64,000 nt of DNA from Pseudomonas laurylsulfatiphila (GTDB lineage Bacteria; Pseudomonadota; Gammaproteobacteria; Pseudomonadales; Pseudomonadaceae). This document shows positions 43,029 through 51,117 of this stretch, in pieces. Location: assembly GCF_002934665.1 (NCBI RefSeq), contig NZ_NIRS01000009.1:62001-126000 (forward strand), in the 5' to 3' direction. A program made the position numbers and the translations under genes. The stretch's first letter is position 1. The number at the start of each line of letters is the position of its first letter. Below the pieces are notes generated by a model. It did no database searches. It saw only the letters and a program-made list of their open reading frames with translations, and was not told the DNA's origin.

Positions 43029-43305
43029 GCTGCTGATGGTGCTGCTGGCGCTGCAATTGGCCGGGTGCGCCACGGTGCGCACCCTTGATGCGGCCAAGCC
43101 GGGCGCGCCGGTGGTGTACGCCGGGACGCGGCTGGATTTGTATGCGATGAATGGCGGTTGTTGCGCGATGGACCGTTTCGGCGCGCAAGCGCCGAGCTAC
43201 CCGGGCGTTGATCTGCCGGCCAGTGCGTTGCTCGACACACTGCTGTTGCCGTTGTCGGTGTTGACGGTGATCGGGGTGAGTTTTCAGGCAACGGGTGGGT
43301 TGTAG
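43021..43305 (+). CDS. YceK/YidQ-family lipoprotein
   Basis: 94 residues. Lipobox LQLAGC (Cys at residue 16). The conserved YAGTRLDLYAMNGG and the DLPASALLDTLLLPLSVLTVIG end are those of YceK/YidQ proteins. It overlaps ubiX by 8 bases. Likely an outer- or inner-membrane small lipoprotein; function unknown. Confidence 0.88.
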   Translation: MNKLLMVLLALQLAGCATVRTLDAAKPGAPVVYAGTRLDLYAMNGGCCAMDRFGAQAPSYPGVDLPASALLDTLLLPLSVLTVIGVSFQATGGL

Positions 43306-43319
43306 GTGTAGCGCGCTTT

Positions 43320-43426
43320 TGTGGCGAGGGAGCTTGCTCCCGCTGGGGCGCGAAGCGGCCCCGCTCTTTACCTGAGGAGCAGGGGACTGCTGCGCAGTCC
43401 AACGGGAGCACGCTCCCTCGCTACAG
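43320..43426. repeat. REP-like inverted pair, 'GGCGAGGGAGCTTGCTCCCGCTGG' class
   Basis: GTGGCGAGGGAGCTTGCTCC and its inverse GGGAGCACGCTCCCTCGCTAC bracket GC-rich inner hairpins (CCCCGC, GGACTGCTGCGCAGTCC). It lies between two convergent genes. Confidence 0.75.
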
Positions 43427-43435
43427 TTCTGGAAA

Positions 43436-44077
43436 TTACTTGCCGAGTTTGCGCAACTCATCCGACTCGACAATCCTGACCCCATCCTGCTCTTCGAGCG
43501 CAAGACGCCACATGGCGCGGGCCAGTTGGCAGGCTTCGATGCCGTGGTATTTACCGGGGATCAGGCGTGACAAAGGGCCGGCGACTTTCTCGGCCAGGCG
43601 CGGCTCAACGCGATCACCCAGCAACAGCGAAGGGCGGCAAATAGTCAGCTGCGGCCAGTCCTGCGCGCGCAATGCGTACTCCATCTCGCCTTTGACCCGG
43701 TTGTAGAAAATCGAGGATCGGCGATCGGCTCCCAGGGCACTGATCACGATCAGGTGCCGTGCGCCCATCTCGCGTGCGCGCTTGGCGAATGCCACCACCA
43801 TGTCCAGGTCCACTGCGCGAAACGCCTGCTCCGAGCCTGCCTGCTTGATCGTGGTGCCCAGGCAGCAATAGGCTATATCGACCCGCCCGTTCAGTTGTGG
43901 CAGGAACGCCGTCGGGTCGCCGACCGGGTTTTCCAGGTGCGGGTGTTTGGCCAGTGGCCGGCGCGAGGGGGCCAATACCCGGGTGATCGTTGGCTCGCTG
44001 AGCAAGCGATCGAGCAGGTGTTCACCCGTCAAACCGGTGGCTCCGGCGAGCAGCACATGCTGAGGCGTCAAGTACAT
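43436..44077 (-). CDS. NAD(P)-binding oxidoreductase, atypical SDR (HTATIP2/TIP30-like)
   Basis: 213 residues. Rossmann motif VLLAGATGLTGEHLLDRLL at the N-terminus, then DIAYCCLGTTIKQAGSEQAFR and HLIVISALGADRRSSIFYNRVKG, matching the atypical SDR group of TIP30 and bacterial yybK-like proteins. The Y-x-x-x-K (YNRVK) is kept. Substrate unknown. Confidence 0.88.
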   Translation of the reverse strand: MYLTPQHVLLAGATGLTGEHLLDRLLSEPTITRVLAPSRRPLAKHPHLENPVGDPTAFLPQLNGRVDIAYCCLGTTIKQAGSEQAFRAVDLDMVVAFAKRAREMGARHLIVISALGADRRSSIFYNRVKGEMEYALRAQDWPQLTICRPSLLLGDRVEPRLAEKVAGPLSRLIPGKYHGIEACQLARAMWRLALEEQDGVRIVESDELRKLGK

Positions 44078-44104
44078 AGTGTTTCTCCCTTGATACTGTT
44101 CAGC

Positions 44105-45823
44105 TTAGTTGCTGTTTGCATCCTTGCTTTGCATGGATGCACTTTGCAACGCTTTTCGTGCCTGTTGTTTGCGCAATAGTTGCCAGTGCGAGAGGACGGT
44201 TTTCGGTGCCCAGATCTGTGGTTCGGATGCTTCGAAGCCGTCCGCCAGCTCACGCTCGGCGACAGTGGCCTTGGCCCGTTTGAAGGCTTGTTCCAGATCA
44301 TCGGTCTGGTTCAGGGCCTGGACGAACAGGGCATCGCCGAAGTAGGTGAAGTTGGCTTCCTCCGAGCAGCCGAAGGAGACTCGGTCGGCCCGCGAGGCCG
44401 TCATGATCAGGGTCCGTTCATCCTTGAGAGCGGGGATGAAACCGCCGGAGTAGCAGGACGAAATCACGATGACCTTGTCGCGGTTTTTCAGCGGGGCGAG
44501 AACAGCGGCCAATTCGTCGGCTGGCAGATCGGCCAGCTCCATGCGCGGCTGGTCCAGTACCAATTCGTGTTCGCTGGTGCCATGGCTGGTCAGGTAGATG
44601 AAAATCAGGTCTTCCGGACCGCTCCGTTCAGCCAGCGCCAAGGCCGCGCGACGCAGGTTCTCCCGGGTAGCCATCGGGCGGTCGGCGAGGTGGTCACGAT
44701 GGTTCACCAGGCGGATCTGGCCGAAGGCACCGAAACGGGTGGAGAGCATATTGGCGACGTAGTCGGACTCGCGCAGAAACACGCTTTGCTTGCCATCACC
44801 GCCCAAGGTCAACGAATACAGCTCCACCGCCGGGGTGGAGGGCGGAATGTTGGCCAGCGCTGCGTCGAGCAAGCGCCCCTGTGCCAGCAGGCCGAGCTCG
44901 AGTGTGTCAGGTAACAATTTGCCCTCGGCGTCGCGCACGCGCTGGCCATTGATCCAGGTGCCGCTGAGCACGGTGCCATCGGTCAGCACCAACGTGCCAC
45001 GCCCCTGGTAACTGTCGTTGTCGAACTGGCCGGTGTAAAAGCTGCCGTCGGCGAGGTTCAACCGGCCCTGGCCGGAAAAGCGCCAGTCGTTGAAGTGGCC
45101 GATGTAGTGGCTGCCGTCAGTGCCGATCAACTCGCCCTTGCCGTTCAGCGAACCTTCCTTGAACTGGCCCAGCCACACATCGCCGTCGGCGTTTTCGTAG
45201 CGGCCTTTGCCGTGCAGTTGATTGTTCTTGAAGCTGCCGACATAGATGTCGCCATCGGCGCTGTTGAACGTGCCGTTGCCTTCCAGTTGGCCGTCGACAA
45301 AGTGCCCGGTGAACTGATTGCCGTTGCCGTCACCGCGCTGGCCTTCGCCGTTGGGTTTGCCGTGGGCGAACTGGCCCTGATAGGAGCTGCCGTCTTCGAG
45401 TTCCAGGCGACCCAGGCCGGCGTATTGATCGGCCTTGAATTCACCGCGGTAACTCATGCCGTTTTCTTTGAGCGTGCCTTCGCCGTCGCGGCGCCCAGCC
45501 TTGAAGCCGCCGCTGTAGCTGTTGGCGTTGGTGGTCAGTGCTCCCTGGCCATCGAACAGTCCCTGATTGAATTGCCCGCGATAGACTTCGCCATTGCTGC
45601 CATGCCATTCGCCCTGGCCCTGCCACTGGCCTTTGTCGAATTCGCCGGCGTACCAACTGCCGTTCGGGTAGTCGATGCGACCCTTGCCTTGCAGCAAGCC
45701 ATTGACCAGGTCACCGCGATAGCGTCCGCCGTCCGGCAGGCGTGCGTCGGGGGGCAAAGGAGATTCGCCGTCGCCGCAAGCGGTGAGCATCAGGGTCAAG
45801 GCAAGGAGTGCAAGTGGGCGCAT
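44105..45823 (-). CDS. MORN-repeat lipoprotein with C13 (legumain/caspase-like) peptidase domain
   Basis: 572 residues from the ATG at 45823. The lipobox LTAC gives a Cys at about 16. Residues about 30-290 hold eleven full MORN repeats and a partial twelfth (Y/W-x-G-x-F-x-x-G ... G-x-G), each about 23 residues. From about 320 a caspase-like fold shows FIYLTSHGTSEHEL with H414 and VIVISSCYSGGFIP with C457, the His-Cys pair 43 residues apart, as in C13 and caspase enzymes. The HG and C-Y-S-G-G contexts fit the C13 family. It is tethered to a membrane by lipid. The substrate is unknown. No operon partners are obvious. Confidence 0.9.
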   Translation of the reverse strand: MRPLALLALTLMLTACGDGESPLPPDARLPDGGRYRGDLVNGLLQGKGRIDYPNGSWYAGEFDKGQWQGQGEWHGSNGEVYRGQFNQGLFDGQGALTTNANSYSGGFKAGRRDGEGTLKENGMSYRGEFKADQYAGLGRLELEDGSSYQGQFAHGKPNGEGQRGDGNGNQFTGHFVDGQLEGNGTFNSADGDIYVGSFKNNQLHGKGRYENADGDVWLGQFKEGSLNGKGELIGTDGSHYIGHFNDWRFSGQGRLNLADGSFYTGQFDNDSYQGRGTLVLTDGTVLSGTWINGQRVRDAEGKLLPDTLELGLLAQGRLLDAALANIPPSTPAVELYSLTLGGDGKQSVFLRESDYVANMLSTRFGAFGQIRLVNHRDHLADRPMATRENLRRAALALAERSGPEDLIFIYLTSHGTSEHELVLDQPRMELADLPADELAAVLAPLKNRDKVIVISSCYSGGFIPALKDERTLIMTASRADRVSFGCSEEANFTYFGDALFVQALNQTDDLEQAFKRAKATVAERELADGFEASEPQIWAPKTVLSHWQLLRKQQARKALQSASMQSKDANSN

Positions 45824-45937
45824 AGCGGATTCCGGGCAATTAGGCGAGGGAGTATGCCGCAGCCATGTGTCCTTATATAGGGCGAGGTACCGCAAGAGGG
45901 CGCGAAACAGCAGGAGCTGCTTCGCATCCCGGAAGGT

Positions 45938-46393
45938 TTACACGAAGCACAGGGACAGGGGTTCGGCGATATACGCCGGCTTGTCCGAACCTTCGATTTC
46001 CAGGGTGGTGGTGGCCTTGAGCAGCCATTGGCCGGGTTTCTTCTCGATGACTTCGGTCAGGTCGACCTTCAGCCGCACCCGCGAATTAACCTTGACCGGC
46101 TGGATGAAACGCACGCTGTCGAGGCCGTAGTTGACCACCATCTTCAGGCCCTCTGGCATGACGAGGATGTCTTCCATCAATTTCGGAATCAGCGACAACG
46201 ACAGAAAGCCGTGAGCGATAGTGCTGCCAAATGGCGTTTGCGCGGCCTTGACCGGGTCGACGTGGATGAACTGAAAATCCCCTGTGGCTTCGGCGAACAG
46301 GTTGATGCGGTCCTGATCGATGGTGAGCCATTCGGAACGTCCAAGTTCCTTGCCGACATAATCTTTGAGCTCTGCAACTGGAACATAGGGCAT
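45938..46393 (-). CDS. MaoC-like (R)-enoyl-CoA hydratase
   Basis: 151 residues from the ATG at 46393, with GGAG 8 bases upstream. Hot-dog fold; the hydratase motif is FAEATGDFQFIHVDPVKA with Asp and His, then FGSTIAHGFLSLSLIP. This resembles PhaJ4 of Pseudomonas, which supplies (R)-3-hydroxyacyl-CoA from beta-oxidation to polyhydroxyalkanoate. Divergent from lrgAB. Confidence 0.87.
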   Translation of the reverse strand: MPYVPVAELKDYVGKELGRSEWLTIDQDRINLFAEATGDFQFIHVDPVKAAQTPFGSTIAHGFLSLSLIPKLMEDILVMPEGLKMVVNYGLDSVRFIQPVKVNSRVRLKVDLTEVIEKKPGQWLLKATTTLEIEGSDKPAYIAEPLSLCFV

Positions 46394-46586
46394 TGAGACT
46401 CTCCTTGGGTTCATCGGTTTTATAGTTTTGAGTTGGGGGGATTTGACCTCCCGGCTTACCACTTTAGATCAACATGGCTGAAGGCTGCGGTCAACTGGCC
46501 ATGCTTTTGGCGAATGCCGGTCCATAGCGCGAGCATGCTTATAATGCCAAGCCAATGCGGGTGACGGATTTTGCGGGAGATCTTTG

Positions 46587-46949
46587 ATGTTGTTACGGGG
46601 CCTGACGTGGCTGGTGCTGTTCCAATTGCTCGGCACGGCGATCAATCATTTGTTTTTGCCTGTGCTGCCGGGGCCGATTGTGGGGCTGCTGCTGTTGCTG
46701 GTGTACCTCATCTGCCGCGGACAGGTCGGCGAGCCACTGAACCTGGCGGCGGGCAGCCTGCTGCGCTACCTGCCGCTGTTGCTGGTACCGCCGGCCGTGG
46801 GCGTGATGGTGTATGCCGCTGACATCGCGGCGGACTTCTGGGCCATCGTCGGTGCGCTGGTGTTGTCGCTGTTGCTTTCGATGGCTTTCGCCGGGGTGCT
46901 GATGCAGCGCATGGTCAAGCGTCACGCTCACTCCGAGGACAACCAATGA
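46587..46949 (+). CDS. lrgA: CidA/LrgA-family holin-like protein
   Basis: 120 residues with four hydrophobic segments. The signature FLPVLPGPIVGLLLLLVYLI and the LPLLLVPPAVGVMVY stretch are typical of CidA/LrgA. With its partner it modulates envelope permeability, or by newer work, transport of small acids. ATG overlaps lrgB stop-start with ATGA. GGGAGA is 7 bases from the ATG. Confidence 0.92.
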   Translation: MLLRGLTWLVLFQLLGTAINHLFLPVLPGPIVGLLLLLVYLICRGQVGEPLNLAAGSLLRYLPLLLVPPAVGVMVYAADIAADFWAIVGALVLSLLLSMAFAGVLMQRMVKRHAHSEDNQ

Positions 46950-47662
46950 TCTTCGACTGGCACGGCGCCTGGGCCTCGGTGATTCACCATCCATTATTCG
47001 GCATCGGTATCACCCTCGGTGCCTATCAACTCGTCCTTGCGGCATTCGAGAAAACCCGCTGGATCTTTTTGCAGCCGGTGCTGGTCTCCATGTTGCTGGT
47101 GATCGGTGTGCTGGTGGGTTGCGGCCTGACTTACGCCGAGTACCGCAAGAGCACCGAGATCCTGAGCATCCTGCTCGGTCCGGCCACTGTTGCGCTGGCG
47201 GTGCCGCTTTATCTCAACCTGCGACGGATTCGGCAGTTGTTCTGGCCGATATTTACTACGCTGGTGATAGGCGGGGTGGTGGCCACGGGGATGGGTGTGT
47301 TGCTGGGCTGGTGGTTCGGTGCCGAGCACATGATCTTGATGACCATGGCACCGAAGTCGGTGACGTCGCCGATTGCGATGCTGGTGGCCGAACAGATCGG
47401 TGGGGTCGCGGCGCTGGCAGCGGTGTTCGTCCTGATTACTGGTGTGATCGGGGCGATTTTCGGCCCGGCCCTGTTGAGTCGCCTCGGTGTGCACAGCCCG
47501 GAAGCGAGGGGTATGGCACTGGGCATGACGGCCCACGCGGTCGGCACGTCGGTGGCGTTGCAGGAAAGTGAAGAGTGTGGCGCCTTCGCGGCGCTGGCGA
47601 TGAGCCTGATGGGTGTGGCCACGGCGGTTTTCCTGCCGCTGGCGGTGTCGATGGTCGTGTAA
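46946..47662 (+). CDS. lrgB: LrgB-family protein
   Basis: 238 residues, polytopic. The conserved MTMAPKSVTSPIAMLVAEQIGG and LGMTAHAVGTSVALQESEECGAF (split) are hallmarks of LrgB/CidB. It overlaps lrgA by 4 bases. Confidence 0.93.
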   Translation: MIFDWHGAWASVIHHPLFGIGITLGAYQLVLAAFEKTRWIFLQPVLVSMLLVIGVLVGCGLTYAEYRKSTEILSILLGPATVALAVPLYLNLRRIRQLFWPIFTTLVIGGVVATGMGVLLGWWFGAEHMILMTMAPKSVTSPIAMLVAEQIGGVAALAAVFVLITGVIGAIFGPALLSRLGVHSPEARGMALGMTAHAVGTSVALQESEECGAFAALAMSLMGVATAVFLPLAVSMVV

Positions 47663-47672
47663 GGAAATGTCT

Positions 47673-48263
47673 ATGAGTCTGCCGCTTTTTCCGTTGAACA
47701 CAGTGCTGTTCCCAGGTTGCATCCTCGACTTGCAGATCTTCGAAGCGCGCTATCTGGACATGATCGGCCGCTGCATGAAGCAGGGTGGCGGGTTCGGCGT
47801 GGTGTGCATCCTCGACGGCGAAGAAGTCGGAATCGCCCCGGCCGGCTACGCGCTGGTGGGTTGTGAAGCGCTGATCACCGATTTCAAACAGCAGGACAAC
47901 GGCCTGCTGGGGATTCGGGTCCAGGGCGGTCGGCGTTTCCATGTATTACGAACGGAAGTCCAGCGCGATCAGTTGACCGTCGCCGAGGTCGAGTGGCTGG
48001 AAGATGAACCCGAGCAGCCACTGCAGGATGAGGACGCCGACCTGGTGGCATTGCTCAAGGCCCTGGCTGAACACCCGATGGTCGAGGCCTTGAACATGGG
48101 CACCGAAGCGACCGGGCAACAATCGCTGGCTAATCAATTGGCCTACCTGTTGCCATTTGCGGAACTGGACAAGATCGACCTGTTGCAACTTGATGATCCG
48201 CAACAACGACTGGATGCGATTCAGGCGTTGCTGGATGAATTGCAGGGCGAGTTGTTTGCCTGA
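47673..48263 (+). CDS. Lon-substrate-binding-domain (LON N-terminal-like) protein
   Basis: 196 residues from the ATG at 47673, with AGGA 7 bases upstream; an ATG six bases earlier lies too close to that site. It opens PLFPLNTVLFPGCILDLQIFEARYLDM, the PUA-like LON domain, and has no ATPase or protease part. Such stand-alone proteins may act as adaptors. A decayed copy of its 3' end lies at 48842-48957. Confidence 0.9.
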   Translation: MSLPLFPLNTVLFPGCILDLQIFEARYLDMIGRCMKQGGGFGVVCILDGEEVGIAPAGYALVGCEALITDFKQQDNGLLGIRVQGGRRFHVLRTEVQRDQLTVAEVEWLEDEPEQPLQDEDADLVALLKALAEHPMVEALNMGTEATGQQSLANQLAYLLPFAELDKIDLLQLDDPQQRLDAIQALLDELQGELFA

Positions 48264-48376
48264 GCAGCATTTGGCAAAACATCAACAGGTTGGCCAGCAT
48301 TGTTGAGCATCGGTGGATTATTTAGTTTGTGGCTGTCCACATGACGTGGGCCAATTCATTTAAAGGATTTAATACC

Positions 48377-48538
48377 ATGCTTATCTATCAGCACGAACAA
48401 TCCACCTGGCAAGCTGCTGCAGTAGGCTACCTGCTGAAAAATGCCAACCCTGGTAGTTCTTTTGAAAACACCGCTGAAACTGCGTGCCTGTTGGCTGATG
48501 CATTGATTCTGGAAATGCGTAAGCGTAAGTGGAGCTAA
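48377..48538 (+). CDS. small hypothetical protein (53 aa)
   Basis: 53 residues from the ATG at 48377, with AAGGA 9 bases upstream and a strong terminator after the stop. It is mostly helical (WQAAAVGYLLKNANPGSSF, then ETACLLADALILEMRKRK). It resembles the N-terminal part of the 49176 protein (W...ALIL spacing, AD/AN-ALIL). The clean expression signals argue for a real gene. Function unknown. Confidence 0.7.
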   Translation: MLIYQHEQSTWQAAAVGYLLKNANPGSSFENTAETACLLADALILEMRKRKWS

Positions 48539-48557
48539 CCAAGGCCCCGAGACTGAT

Positions 48558-48586
48558 GCCCTCGACTGATGAGTCGGGGGCTTTTG
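48558..48586 (+). terminator. rho-independent terminator
   Basis: GCCCTCGACT-GATG-AGTCGGGGGC is a 10-bp stem (one G-T pair) followed by TTTT, directly after the 53-residue gene. Confidence 0.85.
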
Positions 48587-48617
48587 TGGGGCGAATCAAA
48601 GTGCAATCACCCACCAG

Positions 48618-48825
48618 AAATGCATGCCGCAACACCAAGACCCCGAACAAATTCCATCAGCGCCAGCAACACCAGCCTTTTGGCGGCAGGGCGTTGAGCG
48701 GCTCCTTGCACTGAACCAGCCACAGGCTGGCTACATAGACACACGCCGGCCAAGACATCAATTGATCAGTGCCGGCCGTGGTACGCCCGCGACAAGGTAA
48801 TCACCATGGTCTTGGCAATACAGCG
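48618..48825 (-). pseudogene. decayed 3' fragment of the DedA-PAP2 gene
   Basis: This stretch lines up with about 49755-49985, the 3' end of the DedA-PAP2 gene. Shared blocks include GGCAGGGCGTTGAGCGG, CAGCCACAGGCTG and CCCGCGACAA. Many substitutions and indels destroy the frame. It is the first of two relics between the small genes. Confidence 0.85.
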
Positions 48826-48841
48826 ACTGGGCGTTAGTCAC

Positions 48842-48957
48842 TGCCCAATAATGTGGCGTACATGTTGCCTTTTACCACGCTGGAAAAGATTGACCTGCCG
48901 TAACTCGATGATCCGCAACAACGACTGGATGAATTCCAGGGCGAGTTATTTGTCTGA
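48842..48957 (+). pseudogene. decayed 3' fragment of the LON-domain gene
   Basis: Aligns without gaps to about 48127-48214 of the LON-domain gene and then, after a 21-base deletion between two CTGGATG repeats, to its end. The block TGATCCGCAACAACGACTGG is nearly identical. A CAA codon has become TAA, so the relic cannot be translated through. Follows the PAP2 relic directly. Confidence 0.9.
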
Positions 48958-49175
48958 TTGACAATGGCAGTCGCCGATTGTTTGGCTGAATGGTGTTATT
49001 TGGTTTGGTCTTAAATTTGTTAGTTTGTTGCTTTGGTGGTGGTCAGTTTATTTGCTGGGTCTTTGTATTGATTTATAATAAGTTAGGGGTGGGGTTTGGT
49101 TGATTGATAGAGTCGAGGTGATTATATTTGCTTCGCCTGCACGAGGCAGGTATTGCATATATAAGGGATTATTTG
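48958..49175. other. AT-rich upstream region of the 121-aa gene
   Basis: Low-GC, T/G-rich stretch unlike its neighbours. GGTGTTATTTGGTTTGGTCT (48992-49011) resembles GGTGGATTATTTAGTTTGT before the 53-residue gene (48312-48330), which fits the duplication. It must hold the promoter of the gene at 49176. No known motif. Confidence 0.5.
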
Positions 49176-49541
49176 ATGAAAGATTTAACTGGCGATGAGC
49201 GTGCGTTGTGGGCGTTTTGTTTTTCTCGGATCCTGGTTCGGTATGTTAACGAAAGCACACCGCAGAGCGAAGTTAAGTATGCGGCGGACTCGGCGGTGTA
49301 TGCGGCGAATGCGTTGATCCTGGTGCGGCGTTCGCCTTCGAATGTTGCTCGCGATAGTTTTGAACAGCGGCTCTGGGATGATTATGCAGGGGAGGCGATG
49401 GTCAAGTCTTCTGAGGTTCGTTGGAAGCTTGAAAACAATGTCGCACTGGCTGGCAAGATTGCAAAGCAAATCGAGACGGGCCTGGAGAAATATCGTGGTG
49501 TTGAAAGCGAGAACTTGCCAAGTTTCCCGTTCGGCGGCTAA
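49176..49541 (+). CDS. hypothetical protein (121 aa), unusual base composition
   Basis: 121 residues from the ATG at 49176, with AAGGGA 7 bases upstream. Residues 11-48 (LWAFCFSRILVRYVNESTPQ on to AANALIL) resemble the 53-residue protein at 48377 with a 3-residue gap. The remainder is helical (WKLENNVALAGKIAKQIETG). Codon use is clearly more AT-rich than in neighbouring genes. Function unknown; possibly the older paralogue of the pair or an acquired gene. Confidence 0.7.
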   Translation: MKDLTGDERALWAFCFSRILVRYVNESTPQSEVKYAADSAVYAANALILVRRSPSNVARDSFEQRLWDDYAGEAMVKSSEVRWKLENNVALAGKIAKQIETGLEKYRGVESENLPSFPFGG

Positions 49542-49650
49542 GGCTCAATATAAGCTGTCAGGTTGGGCGATTGCTTGATGTCAGTGCGATTCCTGATTGA
49601 AGTGCTGTGATAGGGTTGTCCGCCCAAAAGTTGTTTACCTGACATTATTG

Positions 49651-49722
49651 AAAAGATCGCAGCCGTTGGTCGCTTCTACAGAGTGAACACTCATGTAGGT
49701 GCGACTGAGGGCTGGGATCTTT
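49651..49722. repeat. degenerate REP hairpin
   Basis: AAAAGATCGCAGCCGTTGGT and its loose inverse ending GGGCTGGGATCTTTT flank TGTAGG-type cores. A worn copy of the GATCGCAGCC class just beyond the DedA-PAP2 stop. Confidence 0.6.
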
Positions 49723-49730
49723 TGCTTTAT

Positions 49731-51047
49731 CTAGTACGCATATCGCAACATCGTATGCGGCAAATGCCGCAACACGAAGAACCCGAACAATGTCACCAGT
49801 GCCGGCAATACCAGCCACCAGACCTTGGGTGGCAGGGCGTTGAGCGGTTCCTTGCGCTGTGTCAGCCACAGGCTGACCGCACAGACACATGCCGCCAGCA
49901 TCGCGCCGGCCATGACATCGGTCGGCCAATGCGCGCCGAGGTATACCCGCGACAACGCAATAGCCATCGCTGGCAGGCAGCCCACCAATAGCCAGGTCAG
50001 GCGCATCCGCGGCGGCTGTCCGCGGCCCGCCAGTACGGCGAGGGTCAGGAACAGTGCAAAAGAACCCGACGCATGGCCGCTGGGCATGCTGTAGCTGGTC
50101 AGCGGATCGCTCAGCACTTCGGGGCGCACACGGGCAAAAAACAGCTTCGTCGCGGTGTTCGCCAATGCAGTGCAGAGCAGGGTGCTTCCGGCGAAAATCG
50201 CCGGGCGCCATTGACGCATCAGCAACAGCAAACCGGTCAGTAGCGTACTGAACAACAGCATATTGTGGAATTCGCCGATCAGCGTGAAGACCACCGCCAC
50301 CTCATCGAGCATTGGGCTGCGATGTTCCTGCACCAGGGCCATCAAACCTTGATCAAGGGCGCTCAGGTACGGATAACCGATAAACAGCGACACCAGAAGC
50401 AGTAAACTCATGCCGGCAATCAACGCTGTGGCCCGGCGATGCTGGCGCAGGCTGCTGGTGGCGCTCAATCCCAGCATCACGGCAATGCTGCCGACAGCGA
50501 TTCCGGCCTGAGGCCAGAAACCTCCGGGTAGCGGCAAACGAATCGCCGCTCCGGTGGCCCAGCCAGGCAACAGATAGGCCACCGACCACCCCGCGCCGGC
50601 CAGCAGGCTGACGGCGATGAAGCGTGGGAAGGGCATGTCGCACATGCCTGCGACCATGGGCAGCATCGGCCGCAATGGCCCGATAAAACGCCCGACCAGC
50701 AGGCTGGCGATGCCATAGCGCTGGAAATAGGCCTCGGCCCCGGTAATCCATTCCGGGTGATGGCGCAAACCGGGCAGGCGCCGGATATTCTGATGAAAGT
50801 GCCGTCCAAGGAAGTACGAAACCACGTCGCCCAACACGCCGGCGAGGAAGCCCAGCAGCAAAGTTTCACTCAGCGGCAACGCTCCGCTGCCGGCCAGTAC
50901 GGCAACGGTGAACAGTAAAACCGTGCCGGGGACGATCAGCCCGGCAATTGCCAGGCATTCCACAAAGGCCACCAGAAATATTGCTGCCGCCAGCCATTGC
51001 GGGTTGACCGTCAACCAACCGGTCACGCTATCGAGCCATTGGCCCAT
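49731..51047 (-). CDS. DedA / PAP2 phosphatase fusion protein
   Basis: 438 residues from the ATG at 51047, with GGAG 8 bases upstream. N-terminal DedA domain (about 1-200): FVECLAIAGLIVPGTVLLF and VGRFIGPLRPMLPMVAGMCDM. C-terminal PAP2 domain (about 230-430) has all three phosphatase motifs: KLFFARVRPE, SMPSGHASGS and SRVYLGAHWPTDV. The pairing suggests dephosphorylation of a prenyl or phospholipid phosphate followed by flipping the lipid back. A decayed copy of its 3' end lies at 48618. Confidence 0.93.
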   Translation of the reverse strand: MGQWLDSVTGWLTVNPQWLAAAIFLVAFVECLAIAGLIVPGTVLLFTVAVLAGSGALPLSETLLLGFLAGVLGDVVSYFLGRHFHQNIRRLPGLRHHPEWITGAEAYFQRYGIASLLVGRFIGPLRPMLPMVAGMCDMPFPRFIAVSLLAGAGWSVAYLLPGWATGAAIRLPLPGGFWPQAGIAVGSIAVMLGLSATSSLRQHRRATALIAGMSLLLLVSLFIGYPYLSALDQGLMALVQEHRSPMLDEVAVVFTLIGEFHNMLLFSTLLTGLLLLMRQWRPAIFAGSTLLCTALANTATKLFFARVRPEVLSDPLTSYSMPSGHASGSFALFLTLAVLAGRGQPPRMRLTWLLVGCLPAMAIALSRVYLGAHWPTDVMAGAMLAACVCAVSLWLTQRKEPLNALPPKVWWLVLPALVTLFGFFVLRHLPHTMLRYAY

Positions 51048-51117
51048 AAAAACCACTCCATCAAATGTTCAATTGCTTCCAGGGGATAAGTGCAACTTTG
51101 AATACGCCACTGCCCCC

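Noticed and set aside
31582..51047. The DedA gene at 31582 as a duplicate of the DedA-PAP2 gene
   Set aside because: Both are DedA family, but the sequences differ widely, and only the second has the phosphatase domain; they are distant family members.
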